From the NCBI RefSeq assembly GCF_023159225.1, contig NC_063168.1:46634562-46698561 (forward strand): a stretch of DNA of 64,000 nucleotides, given 5' to 3'. This DNA is from Perognathus longimembris pacificus (lineage: Eukaryota > Chordata > Mammalia > Rodentia > Heteromyidae). The translations under genes were made by a program, and so were the position numbers. This document shows, piece by piece, positions 35,291-46,740 of this stretch (the stretch's first letter is position 1; each line of letters starts with the position of its first letter). The notes below the pieces were generated by a model that was given only the letters and a program-made list of their open reading frames with translations, made no database searches and was not told the origin of the DNA.

Positions 35291-35560
35291 CAAGATCTAT
35301 AAAGAGTAATAAAGGAATATTAGGAAGAAATCTATGCTCACAAATTTGATAACTAAATGAAGTGGACCAATTCCTTGAGAGACCAACTATCAAGATTTAT
35401 CACAGGGACAAATAATCCTCTGAATAGGCTCATAAATATTGAATGAATAATCAATAACCTTCCAAGAAAAGGAAGTATAAAACACAGATATTTTCACAGG
35501 TAGATTCTGCTGTCCACTTGGAAAAATGATTCTTCACAATCTGTTTAAGAATAAAGGAGA

Positions 35561-35769
35561 GGTCTGTGGATATAGCCTAGTGGCAAGAGTGCCTGCCTCG
35601 GATACACGAGGCCCTAGGTTCGATTCCCCAGCACCACATATACAGAAAAAATGGCCAGAAGCGGCGCTGTGGCTCAAGAGGCAGAGTGCTAGCCTTGAGC
35701 GGGAAGAAGCCAGGGACAGTGCTCAGGCCCTGAGTCCAAGGCCCAGGACTGGCCAAAAAAAAAAAAAAA
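35561..35769 (+). mobile_element. IDL-Geo SINE, young copy
   Basis: Full dimer with an intact B-box-like segment (ggttcgattcc), a CpG-rich Geo start (gcggcgctgtggctcaagag) and a poly(A) tail. An exact 14-base duplication (aagaataaaggaga) lies at 35547-35560 and 35770-35783, inside L1 ORF2 text. Confidence 0.92.
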
Positions 35770-36654
35770 AAGAATAAAGGAGAACGTAAATACTTATTCT
35801 ATGATGCTAGCATTATCCTAATCTAAAACCAGATGGAGAGATTGTAAAAACAAAAACAGCAAATGCAATGATATATAAACACATGTAAGCTTTACAACCA
35901 AGTGGGGCTTATTCTAGCTTGTTCCAACATTTGAAAATCAATGGAATCCTTATGTTAATAGCCTAAAGAAGTAAAACCTAATAATTATATCAATTAGTAT
36001 AACTATATAAGTGATGCAGAAAAAGCATCTGTGGAAATCTAATAGCCATTCATGACAGAAATTCCCAGTCAACTAGAAATAGAGGGGGAACTTCTTGAAC
36101 TTGACAGAGAACATCTTCAAAAAGCTAATGTCATACTTTATGGCGAGAATCTGGGATGCTTTCCCACTAAGATCAAGAACAGGACAAGAATGTCCTCTCC
36201 CACCAATGCTATTCAACAATGTACTAGATGTCCTAGTTAGTGTGATAAAACAAGAAAGGAAATAAAAAATATATAGACTGAGATGGAATTAATACAATTC
36301 TTTCTGTTTGTAGAGAACAGAACTGTACAGAAAATCTGAAATAATGAACCCAAAAATATTCAGAATTGATAACACAGTATAGAAAAGTTACAGTATACAT
36401 GGTTAATATATAAAGCCAACGAGTGTGTGTATATACTAGCAATATAAAGTTGAAACTTGAAATAAAAAAATTACTATTTTTATAGCACATAAGGAATATC
36501 AGGTAAAAACAAGAGATCCATACACTGCATGAACTTAATAATAATAATAATGAATTAATGTCAGTAGATCAATTGCAACAAATATACTACTCTAACATAA
36601 GATATGGCATTATACTATTCATTACTATGTCAAATACTTGAGAGAAAAAAAATT

Positions 36655-37085
36655 GCAAGGAGGAATTTATTTTGGCTCATGGAGCTTTCAGTCCAAGGAT
36701 GGTCAGGTCCATTGCTTTGGGCCTGAGATGAAACAGAATATAATGGTGGTAGAGGTAGGTGGCAGAGGCTTCTCACATCATGGCACCCAAGAAGAAGAGC
36801 TAGAAAGACAGGAAGGGGCTAGAGCAAGAGCAAGACATACCCTACAAAGATGTAACCCCCCCACCCCACCTCCTTCTACCAGATCTCACCTCCTACAGTT
36901 CAGCAATCTTCCTTTCTCTATTCAAATACCAAGTCTATCAAGGGATTTAACCAATAATTAGGTCAGAGCCTTCATGCTAATCATCTCTGGAAATATATTC
37001 ACATCTACATCCATACGTATGCTTTACCAATCTCCTAGGCATCTTTAAATGTAATCAAGTTGGCAATCCAGGTTACCTATCACAG
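36655..37085 (-). mobile_element. MaLR-type LTR remnant, antisense
   Basis: Resembles the complement of a MaLR/MST-class LTR: gaatttattttggctcatgg, ccattgctttgggcctgaga, tcagagccttcatgctaatc. It interrupts the L1 3' region. The exact subfamily was not assigned, and internal ERV genes are absent. Confidence 0.5.
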
Positions 37086-37175
37086 ATATTTATAACAGAA
37101 TAAGTTGGGTGTAACTTATGTCAAGTTTTTGCACTCATAATTTTTCTATAAATCTAGAATTGTTCTAAAATCAAG

Positions 37176-37418
37176 AGTTTTGAAACATCAAAGCACTGAT
37201 AAATCTTAACATTAAAACCATGTTCAATTTATTGAAGTATGGCATTTATCCACTCTGCAAATGTGGGAAGTAAGCCTGGAGTTGCGAAGTAACAGTGTAA
37301 GACAAGCAGCATACTCAATACTTTTTGTTTTCTCAGAAATTTCTGAAATGGATTCAGAAAATTTTTTCAGAGGAAAATGTACTCAAGTGCTACACTGGTA
37401 AATGTCTAATGATGGTTC

Positions 37419-37478
<60 letters not shown>

Positions 37479-37770
37479 GGGGTGTTTTCTGAATTCTATC
37501 ATACAAATATTCCCACAATGACTGACACAGAATTGGGAAGAGATCCATATATTAAGTTTTCCCACTGGGCACCATGGCTTACTTGTCCTAGGCCACAAGA
37601 ACAGATTGCAAAAGCTCAAAGAATTTTGTGAGCTGGTTGTTAAATGTGAGTAGCTCAAGACTGGCCCTTGGAGGAATATTTATTCTGCAGAAATCAGCAA
37701 ATGCTACAAATCAAGTTTGGTTTGTTTTGAGAGCTAGTTCATGAGTACACATAATTAAAACACCAGTCTT
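37176..37770. other. unassigned sequence with a TG microsatellite
   Basis: (TG)n at 37422-37477, about 28 units. No other element was recognised. Confidence 0.6.
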
Positions 37771-37855
37771 GACTTCCATTTCTGTCTTTGTCACTAAGAG
37801 ACTAAGTGACCTTGGACAAATCTCTGCATTTATTTATCTATAAAAGATGGAGTAG
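37771..37855 (+). repeat. MIR fragment
   Basis: Reads ctaagtgaccttggacaaat, ctctgcatttatttatctat and aaaagatgg, a MIR core segment. The IDL-Geo element is inserted in it. Confidence 0.6.
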
Positions 37856-38060
37856 GGGGCTGGGAATATGGCCTAGTGGCAAGAGTACTTGCCTCCTATA
37901 CATGAAGCCCTGGGTTCAATTCCCAAGCACCACAAATATAGAAAATGGCCAGAAGTGGCGATGTGGCTCAAGTGGCAGAGTGCTAGCCTTGAGCAAAAAG
38001 AAGCCAGGGAAAGTGCTCAGGCCCTGAGTTCAAGGCCCAGGACTGGCAAAAAAAAAAAAA
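37856..38060 (+). mobile_element. IDL-Geo SINE
   Basis: Full dimer: ggggctgggaatatggccta, gggttcaattcccaagcacc, Geo gtggcgatgtggctcaagtg, poly(A). A short duplication (atggagtag, with A-rich sequence before it) lies near 37847-37855 and 38060-38068. It belongs to the Geo variant with gcaaaaagaagcc, not gcgggaagaagcc. Confidence 0.88.
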
Positions 38061-38219
38061 TGGAGTAGCTAAACTCCCACATTTTCTATTGGCTCTGGAA
38101 TACACTCTCAAGGTCCTCTTACTTGGCCACTTCCTTCTTGGGGGAGGTAACTTTCCTGCCATGTACCCAGACCTTTCTTTGACTTTCTGCAGATTCGCTG
38201 GTACATCTCTCCTTGCTTA

Positions 38220-38420
38220 GTTGCCCTAGAAGTGCTCTGTATTTTCCTTATCATAACTCTAATCTGTTTTATTGTTATTGCTTGTTTCATTGTCTGCCAG
38301 CTCCACCCAAACTCAAGTGCCCAAAGGGCAGAGGCTATGTGTTTATTTTCCTTACCAGGCCATCTTGAAGGCAAGTACCTGGCACAGCAAGGCAACCTTA
38401 ATGCCATTGTTGACCACGTA
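38220..38420 (+). repeat. possible L2/MIR3-class 3' remnant
   Basis: Weak similarity to an L2-type 3' end: gcccaaagggcagaggctat, gtgtttattttccttaccag, aagtacctggcacagcaagg. Confidence 0.35.
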
Positions 38421-40660
38421 ACTGTCTGCTGAAACCCATGGTGCCACAGGCAACAGATAATTTTTTTAGTCATTTCTCAACAGCCAAGAAATCTTCGAAC
38501 ACGTGATTTTGCATGACTAGATTTCCCAAAAGTGAAAATTTCATCCCTTCTTCTAAGTGAGAGTTGCCACATGGCTGTGGGATTCTCAGCCACAATGGGA
38601 CCAGAACTTTCCCAGCAAGCATTCCTACCCTCAGTGGTCACAAGGTTGGTTGTGGCCCCGGCAAGGGAGGACTGCTCATCACAGGGATAAATACTTAACC
38701 TGGCAGCATTGGAGCCTTATAAAAACCATGTGTCTTGATTTAGAAGGACCATGGATATAGTTCAGAGAGAATGTGTAACTGTTGATTTGATATACAAAGG
38801 GCTTACAGTCCAGTAAAGTCTCGCATTCAAAGAAATCATAGAATTGTGGGCCATGGTCTCTAAACCCACTAAGGCTACTTGGCAACTCTTTCTATTAAAT
38901 TCTGTTACCCTCTAGGGTTTTAGTGAGATAACATTTTTAGAGATCCATTCTGTGGATTCTGTTTGAGGCATTCCTAGACCAGACAATCTTAGAATCACAG
39001 AGCTAGATCATCCAATCTGGCCATCATATTGTGTGGGTAAAGAAACGAAAGTTCAGAGAAGAGCAATAGTTTGCCTAAGGCCACCAATGAAGACAGAGAT
39101 TTATGAGAGTTCTGGCCCAATTTCTAGCCTGGTATTCTTTCTCCAGCAGGAATTAATCAATTGGACACTATGAGTAATAAAAAGGCATGTGGAATGAGGT
39201 GGTACACGCCAAAAAGAGGCTGGGGGACAGGTTTATTTAATGAAAATCCATGAGAAAATGTGTCTTGATGGCCAGATATACTTAAGAGAATTCCTCCCCT
39301 CCCTAGAGATTTACCCAATAAATTTAAATAGATTGGTCAATAAATCAAGGGCCATTGGACAAAACTATCCATTTATCATAATCTATGGAAACCCTGTAGG
39401 ATCACTTAACCAACAAATAGTCCCAATACAGTGTAAGAAGTACTATAAAATAATGTAGCAGATGTGATATTAATAGGAGGAAATAATGACTAATTTTGCC
39501 GGGAAAGGCCAGAGGAAATGAGCAGAAGCAAAATCTTAAAGGACGAGGAGGAGCTGACAAACCAACAATCAAACAAACTAACACCCTGGTATTCCAGGAA
39601 AAGGCATGATATTCTTAACTCAAAGCTCTGCGTGGTGGAAACAGGTTGTGTTGAGATTGTTACAGTTCAACACAGAGAGCATAAGTATACACCAGGGTGT
39701 CAAAGGGCAACAGAAGTGACTCAGTGACAGGCAGGGGTCATGTTGTGGTGTAGAAAGAGACCTGTGTGCAAATCCAAATCAGAGTCCGGAAGAGCTGGAG
39801 CTTGTGGATGGCACTGCATGGGTTTAGATGTTCCCTTGAAATGATGCAACTTTGTTATAGGCTTCGGATTAATTAGATGACTCAACTCTTTTGCTTTATG
39901 AGAATGAATTGGCCAGGAAGGGTGAGAAAGAGACCCAGAGGCAAAGAAAGAGAAGGTGACCACAGAATACCAGCCTGAGAGTGGCAGCCAAGCAAGTACA
40001 AGGCCCTGAGTTCAAAGCCTGTGATACTAGTCAAAAGCAAAACAAAATTTAAAAAACCCACCAGCTTTAATCCTTTAGCCTTGTTAGCCCATGACCAAAG
40101 AAAGAAACATAGCCAACCAAGTGTGTTCTGTATTGTCCCCACTCATTGCAGTCCTCTCCCTCCCTCCTGTGTCCCCCTCATCTTCTGACCTCACTCTACT
40201 CCCTCCCAGTACCACCTGCAGCCCAAGCCATCTCAAAACAGCCAACTGGAAGGCTCACAGCGCCAGCCCCAAACTTTCACACAGGACTCTACTTACCGCA
40301 GTAAAGCCACTGATTGTTTGCTAAAACAATTCCCATTTTTAGTAGCTCAATCATTAGCCAACAGCACTGAAGAAACAAATCTTATGACTCAACCTTGGAG
40401 AATTCAGTTCCTACAACTAAATACATTTCAGTAATACTTGTTCCAAGATTTCTACTTTCTACAGAACATTGCATACTCATAAAAATAGGAGTCATATGCA
40501 GCTATCGAATTCCCTTTCACAGGACAGGTCCGAGCCTGAATGTAGCATTTGTTTGGGGGACTCTACCCAAAAAAGGTGCTTTCCTCAATTTGCCTACTGG
40601 TAGGACATAACCATGGTGCAGTTTCTGAGATGGGCAAAGTGACTTAGCTGCATCCTCAGC
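38421..40660. other. mostly unassigned intronic sequence
   Basis: 39000-39085 resembles a MIR complement (gtaaagaaacgaaagttcag, tttgcctaaggccacc). 39985-40058 carries an ID-like tail (caaggccctgagttcaaagc). The rest was not recognised. Confidence 0.4.
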
Positions 40661-40865
40661 CAGTGACTTGTAGTGCATTTAGCTCTCATTGCTTCACATG
40701 GACTAACTCATTTAATTTTTACAATATCTCTATAGGAGGAGGTAGTATTGCTTGTTTACAGATGCAGAACCTGAGGGTTATGGAAGTTCTTTGCAAAGAT
40801 CATATATCTAAGTGAGCCCAGGACACAGAATTTGAGTCTAGGGCTGTGGAATTGTATCCTTCAGT
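40661..40865 (-). repeat. MIR remnant
   Basis: Complement of MIR: actaactcatttaattttta, atctctataggaggaggtag, tttacagatgcagaacctga, then aatttgagtctagggctgtg. Confidence 0.6.
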
Positions 40866-41575
40866 AGGATAGTGGGATCTCAGTTCTATGGCAGGCACTA
40901 GGAGAGATACAAAAGTAGATCTGATCATTTTTTTCTATAAATGCACATTACTAGTTGGAAAAAAAAAACAATAGTTGATACCATCTAGAGGCAGGGCTAT
41001 TTTCTCTGCCCATTAAAGTACCAAAAAACAGGAAAATATTTAAGGTAAACAGTTTATTTGAAAGTAAAAGGAAAGCCATGAAAGAAAGTGTGTGTATGTG
41101 GAGGGGGGGCAGGGAATTAGCAGACTCCTGGATGGGGAGGGGATTCTCAGTCACTCCAGGAGGGAAAAACCTGGCTTCTTTGTCCTGTCCTCCTAGATAT
41201 TTGGTCCCTAGTCTTCTTTCTCTTGATTTGATTTGTTAAGCAGTGGGCCTTTCTGGTTGGACCCCTCCCATCCTAGAACACCAGGTAACAGTAGGAGGGC
41301 AAAAGTGGTAGGGCTTGCCTTCTGCTTTTACATCTGGTCTAAGGACACATGTTAGCTTGGAATCTGCTGCCCCAGACCCACTAGGAACAAGAAAGGTGAT
41401 TTGTTTCCCTCCTCCCACCCCCACTGCACCTCCTATCCCCAGCCATGTGAGCCGAGCATCTGTCCCAGCCATCTTTTACTATCCATATCTGGGATCAGAT
41501 AACTGCTCCTCATTCACTCATTTAGATTTCATCAGGAATCTCCCAGACTTCCTATTTGCTGTGAACCTCTGTGAA
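40866..41575. other. unassigned intronic sequence
   Basis: Nothing recognised. Open frames on both strands near 41236-41653 have no known domain, and the plus frame runs into SINE sequence. Confidence 0.45.
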
Positions 41576-41579
41576 GAAG

Positions 41580-41785
41580 GAATCACCTCTTCTGCCTGGG
41601 CTAGCCTGGAACCACAATCTTCCAATCACAGCCTCATATATAGCTTGGGATGACAGGTGAATGACATTGTGCCCAGCTACAGGTTGAGAAGAGGTCAAGT
41701 GCTTCTGCAGGCTGGCAAAAAAAGATAATAGCTACTTGTCTTTCAAGTAGCTAAGATTATAGGTCTGAGCCACTAGTGTTATCTT
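41580..41785 (-). repeat. 7SL-type SINE fragments
   Basis: Two adjoining complements: ctgcctgggctagcctggaa with tagcttgggatgacaggtga, and caagtagctaagattatagg with tctgagccactagtg. Confidence 0.5.
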
Positions 41786-41789
41786 AATT

Positions 41790-41905
41790 TACCTCTCTAA
41801 AAGACCCTATCTTCAAAGAGACTCATATTTTGAGTACCAGGCCTTAGAACCTCAACATATGAATTTGGGTGATAGGGACACAATTAAGCCCATGCATCCT
41901 GACTC
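41790..41905 (-). repeat. MaLR-type LTR fragment
   Basis: Resembles the complement of the 5' end of a MaLR LTR: ctctaaaagaccctatcttc, aacctcaacatatgaatttg, gacacaattaagcccatg. Confidence 0.45.
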
Positions 41906-42400
41906 CACCACCTGGAGGTCTCTGTCCATCCAACTAATTTCCAGGACCTACCAGATACCAAGGACTGCACACAGCAGCTCTGCTGATGTTTATCATGCAG
42001 TTAAAAAAGAACAGTCCAGGGAGGTTTTCATTATACTACAGGAAGAAACTACAGTACAAATAGTCTGTTTAACCTTCTCAGGGAGATACAACAAAGACCA
42101 GGCCAACCCAGAGTTCAGTTCTAGTTCTCTGACCCCCCAAACTCAATGCTTTCTAAGTACAACTTTGCTTTCAGTACCAAACTGGGACTGGCAGCCAGAG
42201 TGACAGAGTGACCTGAGGGTAGCAGTGAAGATGATGGGATCTGGTGAGATCTTGTTTGGTAAGGTGAGAAATACTGTGGGTAACAGTAGCTACGTCATAG
42301 GGTTGGTGCTGCTGCTCTGGTCACTGTTGTTATTAACTGATTAACTATTACTGATTTGGATACTGTTGGCTTCTGGATAAAAATAGCAGATTGAATACTC
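41906..42400. other. unassigned intronic sequence
   Basis: Nothing recognised. Confidence 0.45.
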
Positions 42401-43468
42401 ACTACTGTTTTTCTCTCCTTCCTCAAATTACACTCAGAAGAAACACGATTTTAGAAACTAGAAAGCAGAGGGATGAGTCGTCACTGATTTAATAGACCTG
42501 AGAAAGATGAATCCTAAGCCAGCCATGGGGAAAGTTAAGAAACTACAAATATATGCTGCAGAATTTCACCCTATATTTCAAAGTTCAAGGGTAAGCACGA
42601 AGTTGTCTCTGGAGTTGAGAATTATGTGGAGAGAGAGAAAAAAATCAAGAGTTCAGATTGAAAGGCAGTTATAAATCTAGAGTCCTACATTCACTGTGTA
42701 TCATTGTTCCCTGCCCAGAAGTTTATTCTCTGAAGAGAAACCGGGTCACTAGACCTGGACCAGGTAACATCAGGGTTCAGTACTGGAAGGAAGAGAATTA
42801 AACAAAGACATGGATTCTGGAAGCGGGTCCTCCAGGCCTCTGTAACTTGGCTTCTATGGGGCTGGCTATCAGAACTTCTCCCTTCAGGGAGAACTTTGGA
42901 ACAGTCTTCTCAGAGCTGTCAAAGCTATTCATGAGGGAAAGACTAAAATATTGAAAGAATTTTCTCTAACTAAGTGGCCAGCCAGATTGGTCTACAGAGT
43001 TGATTTGTTCAATAGCCAAATGATAACTTCACAAAGAGAAAATAGAAGAGGGAAAAAAATCAAGGAAATAAGCGACATTCTCCAGAATTGAACGGCATTA
43101 ACACATCTATCCAGGGTTCAATGCAATAGATAGAACTAGACCTGCATTGTTATTATTTAATTCGAGAATATCAGAGACAGAAAGCGTGAACACATTTCTG
43201 TGTTCATACGAAATAGGTTCATATGAAGGATCAAGGATCAAAATGATTTTAGCTTTTTCTTAATAATTATGGTAGAAGTTTGGAGAGAATAGAAACATAC
43301 GTCTGAATCTGAGGAAAAACACTTTCTAATCTAGAATTCTATGCCCTACTACCCTTCAGCATTTGAAGGTAAAACAGATCTAAAGAGCATACTTCAGCAA
43401 TTCATTTTCACATTGTTCTCAGAAAATAGTAGCAGGTAATTCAATGAATCAAGAAAAAGGAAGAAGCC

Positions 43469-43713
43469 AGGCCGGGGGGTGGGGAGTAGGAGGCGGTGGC
43501 TCATGTGCATAAGCCTAGAAACTCAGTAAACTGAGGTCCAAGGATCTCAGTTCAAAGCTAGTCTTGAAAGACAAACCACAGAGACCCTTACTAGCTCTGA
43601 TTAGCCACCAAAGAGCCAGCAGTGGGGTGGCTTAAATGGTAGAGTCCAGGCCTTGAGCTAAAAAGCCAAGTAATAGTATAAGGCTCTGAGTTTAAGCCCC
43701 AGTATGGGCACAA
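43469..43713 (+). repeat. 7SL-Geo composite SINE
   Basis: A G-rich variant head (ggcggtggctcatgtgcata), linker ttagccaccaaagagccagc, Geo unit ggtggcttaaatggtagagt, end ttaagccccagtatgggcac. Confidence 0.75.
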
Positions 43714-43764
43714 AAAAAGAAAATAAAGAGAAATTCTTAAAAAGTTGAAAAAATGAAGAAAATA

Positions 43765-43880
43765 AGAAGGAAGGAAGGAGAGAGAGAAAGAGAGAAAGAA
43801 AGAAAGAAAGAGAGAAAGAGAGAAAGAAAAGAAAGAGGAAGAGAGAGAGAGAAGGGAAGAGAGAGAGAAGGGAAAAGAGA
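43765..43880. repeat. GAAA/GAGA purine-rich tract
   Basis: Mixed gaaagaaaga and gagagagaga units, probably grown from the A-rich tail of the preceding SINE. Confidence 0.85.
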
Positions 43881-44574
43881 AATGAGATACTGGAAACATG
43901 AGAGAGAAATCATGGGAGAGCCAGAAAAGGGGATCCCAGGAGGCCCCTCTGCAGTGGTGTAGAGGGCAGCTCTTCACACATGAGCCACTTAGGAGGTTCC
44001 ATAGGATTTATTCAAGAATATGAAATTGACAGAATACTAATGATTTCTAACTATCCTAAGGGGTTATGTCTACAATGTGTACAATTGGTGGTTGAATTAA
44101 TAATAAATACATGGAAAACAAAAAGATAATGATTCATGTTGGGGAAAGCAAACCAAAAGAATGCATGGCAAAGAAATCCTAGTATACTACCAGACCTGGT
44201 TCTAAAGAGTAATTTACAGTCATAATAATGTATGCAGTGTGTATTCATCTAAGCCCAATGGCAGCAAACTATACTGAGAGGATAGGAGTTTGGGCAGGGT
44301 GTGTTTGTAACCGGCTATAGAGCAAGAGTCATGGATTACAAAATCATCATCTTTCATAATGGAAAGTCAATAGAGAATGCCTAAAATACAAAAATAAAAG
44401 CAATAATAAAATAGTATCATTTAGAAAGACAGAGGAGGGCTATCCTAAAATAAAAGAGTTCTAAATGGCTGCTTCTCTGGAAGGGGAATGGGAAAAGGCA
44501 GGGTATAAAATGGCTCTTTATTCCTCTAAAGACCTCAGAACTATTTATAAAATGGCACAGAAGCTTTATACTAC

Positions 44575-44680
44575 TTCACTATGTAAACTTGGGCCATATC
44601 TATAAAGTTCCATATCTACAAAATGCAAGAGTTGGATTGCAAAATCTTGAAGGCTCTCCTGTCTTGTGTTTTCAGGATTA
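44575..44680 (+). repeat. MIR-like fragment
   Basis: Reads gtaaacttgggccatatcta, tctacaaaatgcaagagttg and cttgaaggctctcctgtctt, similar to the MIR 3' region. Confidence 0.45.
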
Positions 44681-45195
44681 TTGCCAAGGAAGCTGATAGC
44701 TTCTCATTAGAAACTCAGCCCATAGATCTTCAGCAATTTATATTAAAAGTATCATTTTCTACAATGAGTGGGGAAAGCTGAGGGTTAAGAACAATGCTCT
44801 ATGAAGACAATGATGGCCAGGTTCTTTGGTGACTTTCTAGAGGCCATGTCCTACATGTCTGGGAAGGCAAAGGGACTGGATCACAGCATCTGTGTTTCCT
44901 TTATTGATGAGGCTCTATACATCTTAGAGCTACTAGTTATGAAGTCAGCTTTAACTAGAAACCTTCCAGTCAGGACATCCCTGACTAGGCCAATGGCAGG
45001 AGAGGATTGCTGGATGAAGGCACTCACAACATCCCTCTTTGGCTAGCAGGAAGGCTAGAGCCAGGCTTACATTACAACTTTGTTTGCATTTTCCCAGGGA
45101 GATTTGGATTTTTATGGTGAGCACAGCTAAATTTTTGGCCCTCAAGAAGGCTGACTCTGGAAACTACTACCATGGCTCCTTATGAATGTCGAATC
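44681..45195. other. unassigned intronic sequence
   Basis: An 81-codon frame at 44801-45046 starts with ATG but shows no known domain. Nothing else was recognised. Confidence 0.4.
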
Positions 45196-45466
45196 AGCCC
45201 TGTGTCAATGGCTCATGCCTGTAATCCTAGCTACTCAGAAGGCTGCAATCTGAAGATCCTGGTTCCAGGCAACTCTGGCAGAAAAGTCTGTGACACTCCT
45301 ATCTCCAATTAACCAGCAAAAAGGCCAGATGTGGAGATGTGGCTCAAACGTCAAAGTGCCAGTCTGAAGCGTAAAGCTAAGGGGCGGCTCACAGTCCCTG
45401 AATTCAAGCCCAATACCATACCTCCACCGCCCCCCCCCCCGCCCCCGAAAAAAAAAAAAAAAAAAC
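45196..45466 (+). repeat. 7SL-Geo composite SINE with C-rich and A-rich tail
   Basis: Head tgtcaatggctcatgcctgt, linker ctcctatctccaattaacca, degenerate Geo (gatgtggctcaaacgtcaaa). After the element a C-rich run (45428-45447) joins an A run (45448-45465). Confidence 0.75.
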
Positions 45467-46432
45467 AGAGAGAATTCTCTGACAGTAGGAAAGGTTTACT
45501 TAAAACTTCGCCTTCTGGTAGACAAAGACCAAATTCAGTGCTCAAGATAGCAAATACTAATCTTTAGTCATACTTTATATAAATAAAATGGCTCATTCTC
45601 CACATGTGCTCACATTCTCTATACATTCTGACTTCCTTCCAGCAATCATTCTCAACTTCCCCATAGAGCCCACAGAGGAGAGAAGGGAGGTGGTGTGTCT
45701 CAACTCCTCAAATGGAGACTAGCCATAAAGGGGTTCCATACTTGCTGAAAATTTCTCAAAAAGGATTCTCTGGAAAACATTAAACTAGCTCTTGGGCAAT
45801 GAGGTTGATGACCAGTAAACTGACCTCATACCTTTCTTTATTGCTTAAATTTTTGTCTTTTGACTATTACTTTTATTATGTTTTTTTTAAGTTCAATTTT
45901 ATCAGAAGGAAGGGAAAAAAAGGCTGAGAAGGAATTTATTCTTCTAACATGGAGCCCAAGCTGAACATTCTACCTAAGCATAAGACAGTAATTGAACACA
46001 TTTTTATCCATTGAGGGCTTTGCCCCCTTGAGCATCCTTTTACCCCTCACATACTCTTACCTGGTAGATTAGTGTGTGCAAAAGAGAGGTCCCCTTTATA
46101 ATAAGATTTTCAAGAACATACATATATATATAATAAGTATATATAATATATAAGAATATATTATCAAGTACATGTAAGCATGTATTTTCTCAAAGATATA
46201 TATACATATTATTTTCAATTACATATGTTTGAATATATAGATACGTATATATACCAGTTGCTTGTTAAATATATTTTTGTAAATCATATTCAGTTTTCCA
46301 AATAAGGTATTTGATGGTATTTTCTTGGATTCCCTGAGAGCACTTTTTATTTCTACTTTAAGTTCTATACTTTCCTCTGCACTTGTTGAAGTATATTTTT
46401 AAAGAGGACAGTAATCACCAGTATGCTTTTCT
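45467..46432. other. unassigned and AT-rich sequence
   Basis: 46116-46250 is AT-rich (tatatatataataagtatat and similar). The rest was not recognised. Confidence 0.45.
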
Positions 46433-46740
46433 CTTTGTCTTTTTTTTGTCTTTCTGTGCCAATACTGGGCCTTGAACTCAGGGCATTGTGTTCTTGTTTG
46501 ATTTTTCCCTTCAAGGCTGGTGTGCTACCACTTGAGTCATATCTCCTTCTCACCCTTTGCTGGCTAATTAGAGATAGGAGTCTCATGGACTTTTCTGCCC
46601 AAGCCACAGTACCACTTCCAGTTTTCTGGTTGTTAAGGTAAGAGTTTCATGGGCTTTCCTGTCCTGTCCTGGCTTTGAACCATGGTCATCAAATCTCAGC
46701 CTCCCAAGCAGCTAGGATTACAGGCATGAGCTACTGGCTC
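46433..46740 (-). repeat. 7SL-Geo composite SINE with a duplicated middle
   Basis: Geo complement (ccttgaactcagggcattgt), linker (ggctaattagagataggagt, ctcatggacttttctgccca). A second Geo-linker segment follows (gccacagtaccacttccagt, tttcatgggctttcctgtcc) before the 7SL-like end (gcagctaggattacaggcat). The extra segment makes it longer than other copies. Confidence 0.65.

Larger units (their letters stand above)
31861..37175 (+). mobile_element. ancient L1, sense, fragmented by nested insertions
   Basis: L1 ORF2 text appears in order on the plus strand. The endonuclease region is at 32040-32260 and 32510-32605, with more at 33243-33496. Later ORF2 text lies at 33780-33934, 34048-34204, 34876-35110, 35290-35560 and 35784-36615. 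The reverse transcriptase core falls near 36170-36240, where a frame matches the usual conserved TRQGCPLSP-type block. A 3' UTR end lies at about 37090-37175. No frame is intact. SINEs, a younger L1 3' end, CA repeats and an LTR interrupt it. Confidence 0.8.
42401..44550 (+). repeat. probable ancient LINE-class repeat (HAL1-like?)
   Basis: The text has the style of an old mammalian interspersed repeat: ctaatctagaattctatgcc, agcatttgaaggtaaaacag, gaatcaagaaaaaggaagaa. It resumes after the SINE and purine tract with gaaacatgagagagaaatca and agaaaaggggatcccaggag. The family name is from memory and uncertain. Confidence 0.3.

Noticed and set aside
36655..37085. Possible endogenous retrovirus
   Set aside because: Only LTR-like sequence of MaLR type is seen; no gag, pol or env reading was found nearby.
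43591..43977. 128-codon minus-strand frame rich in Ser, Phe and Leu
   Set aside because: It is the translation of a GAAA/GAGA simple repeat complement next to a SINE.
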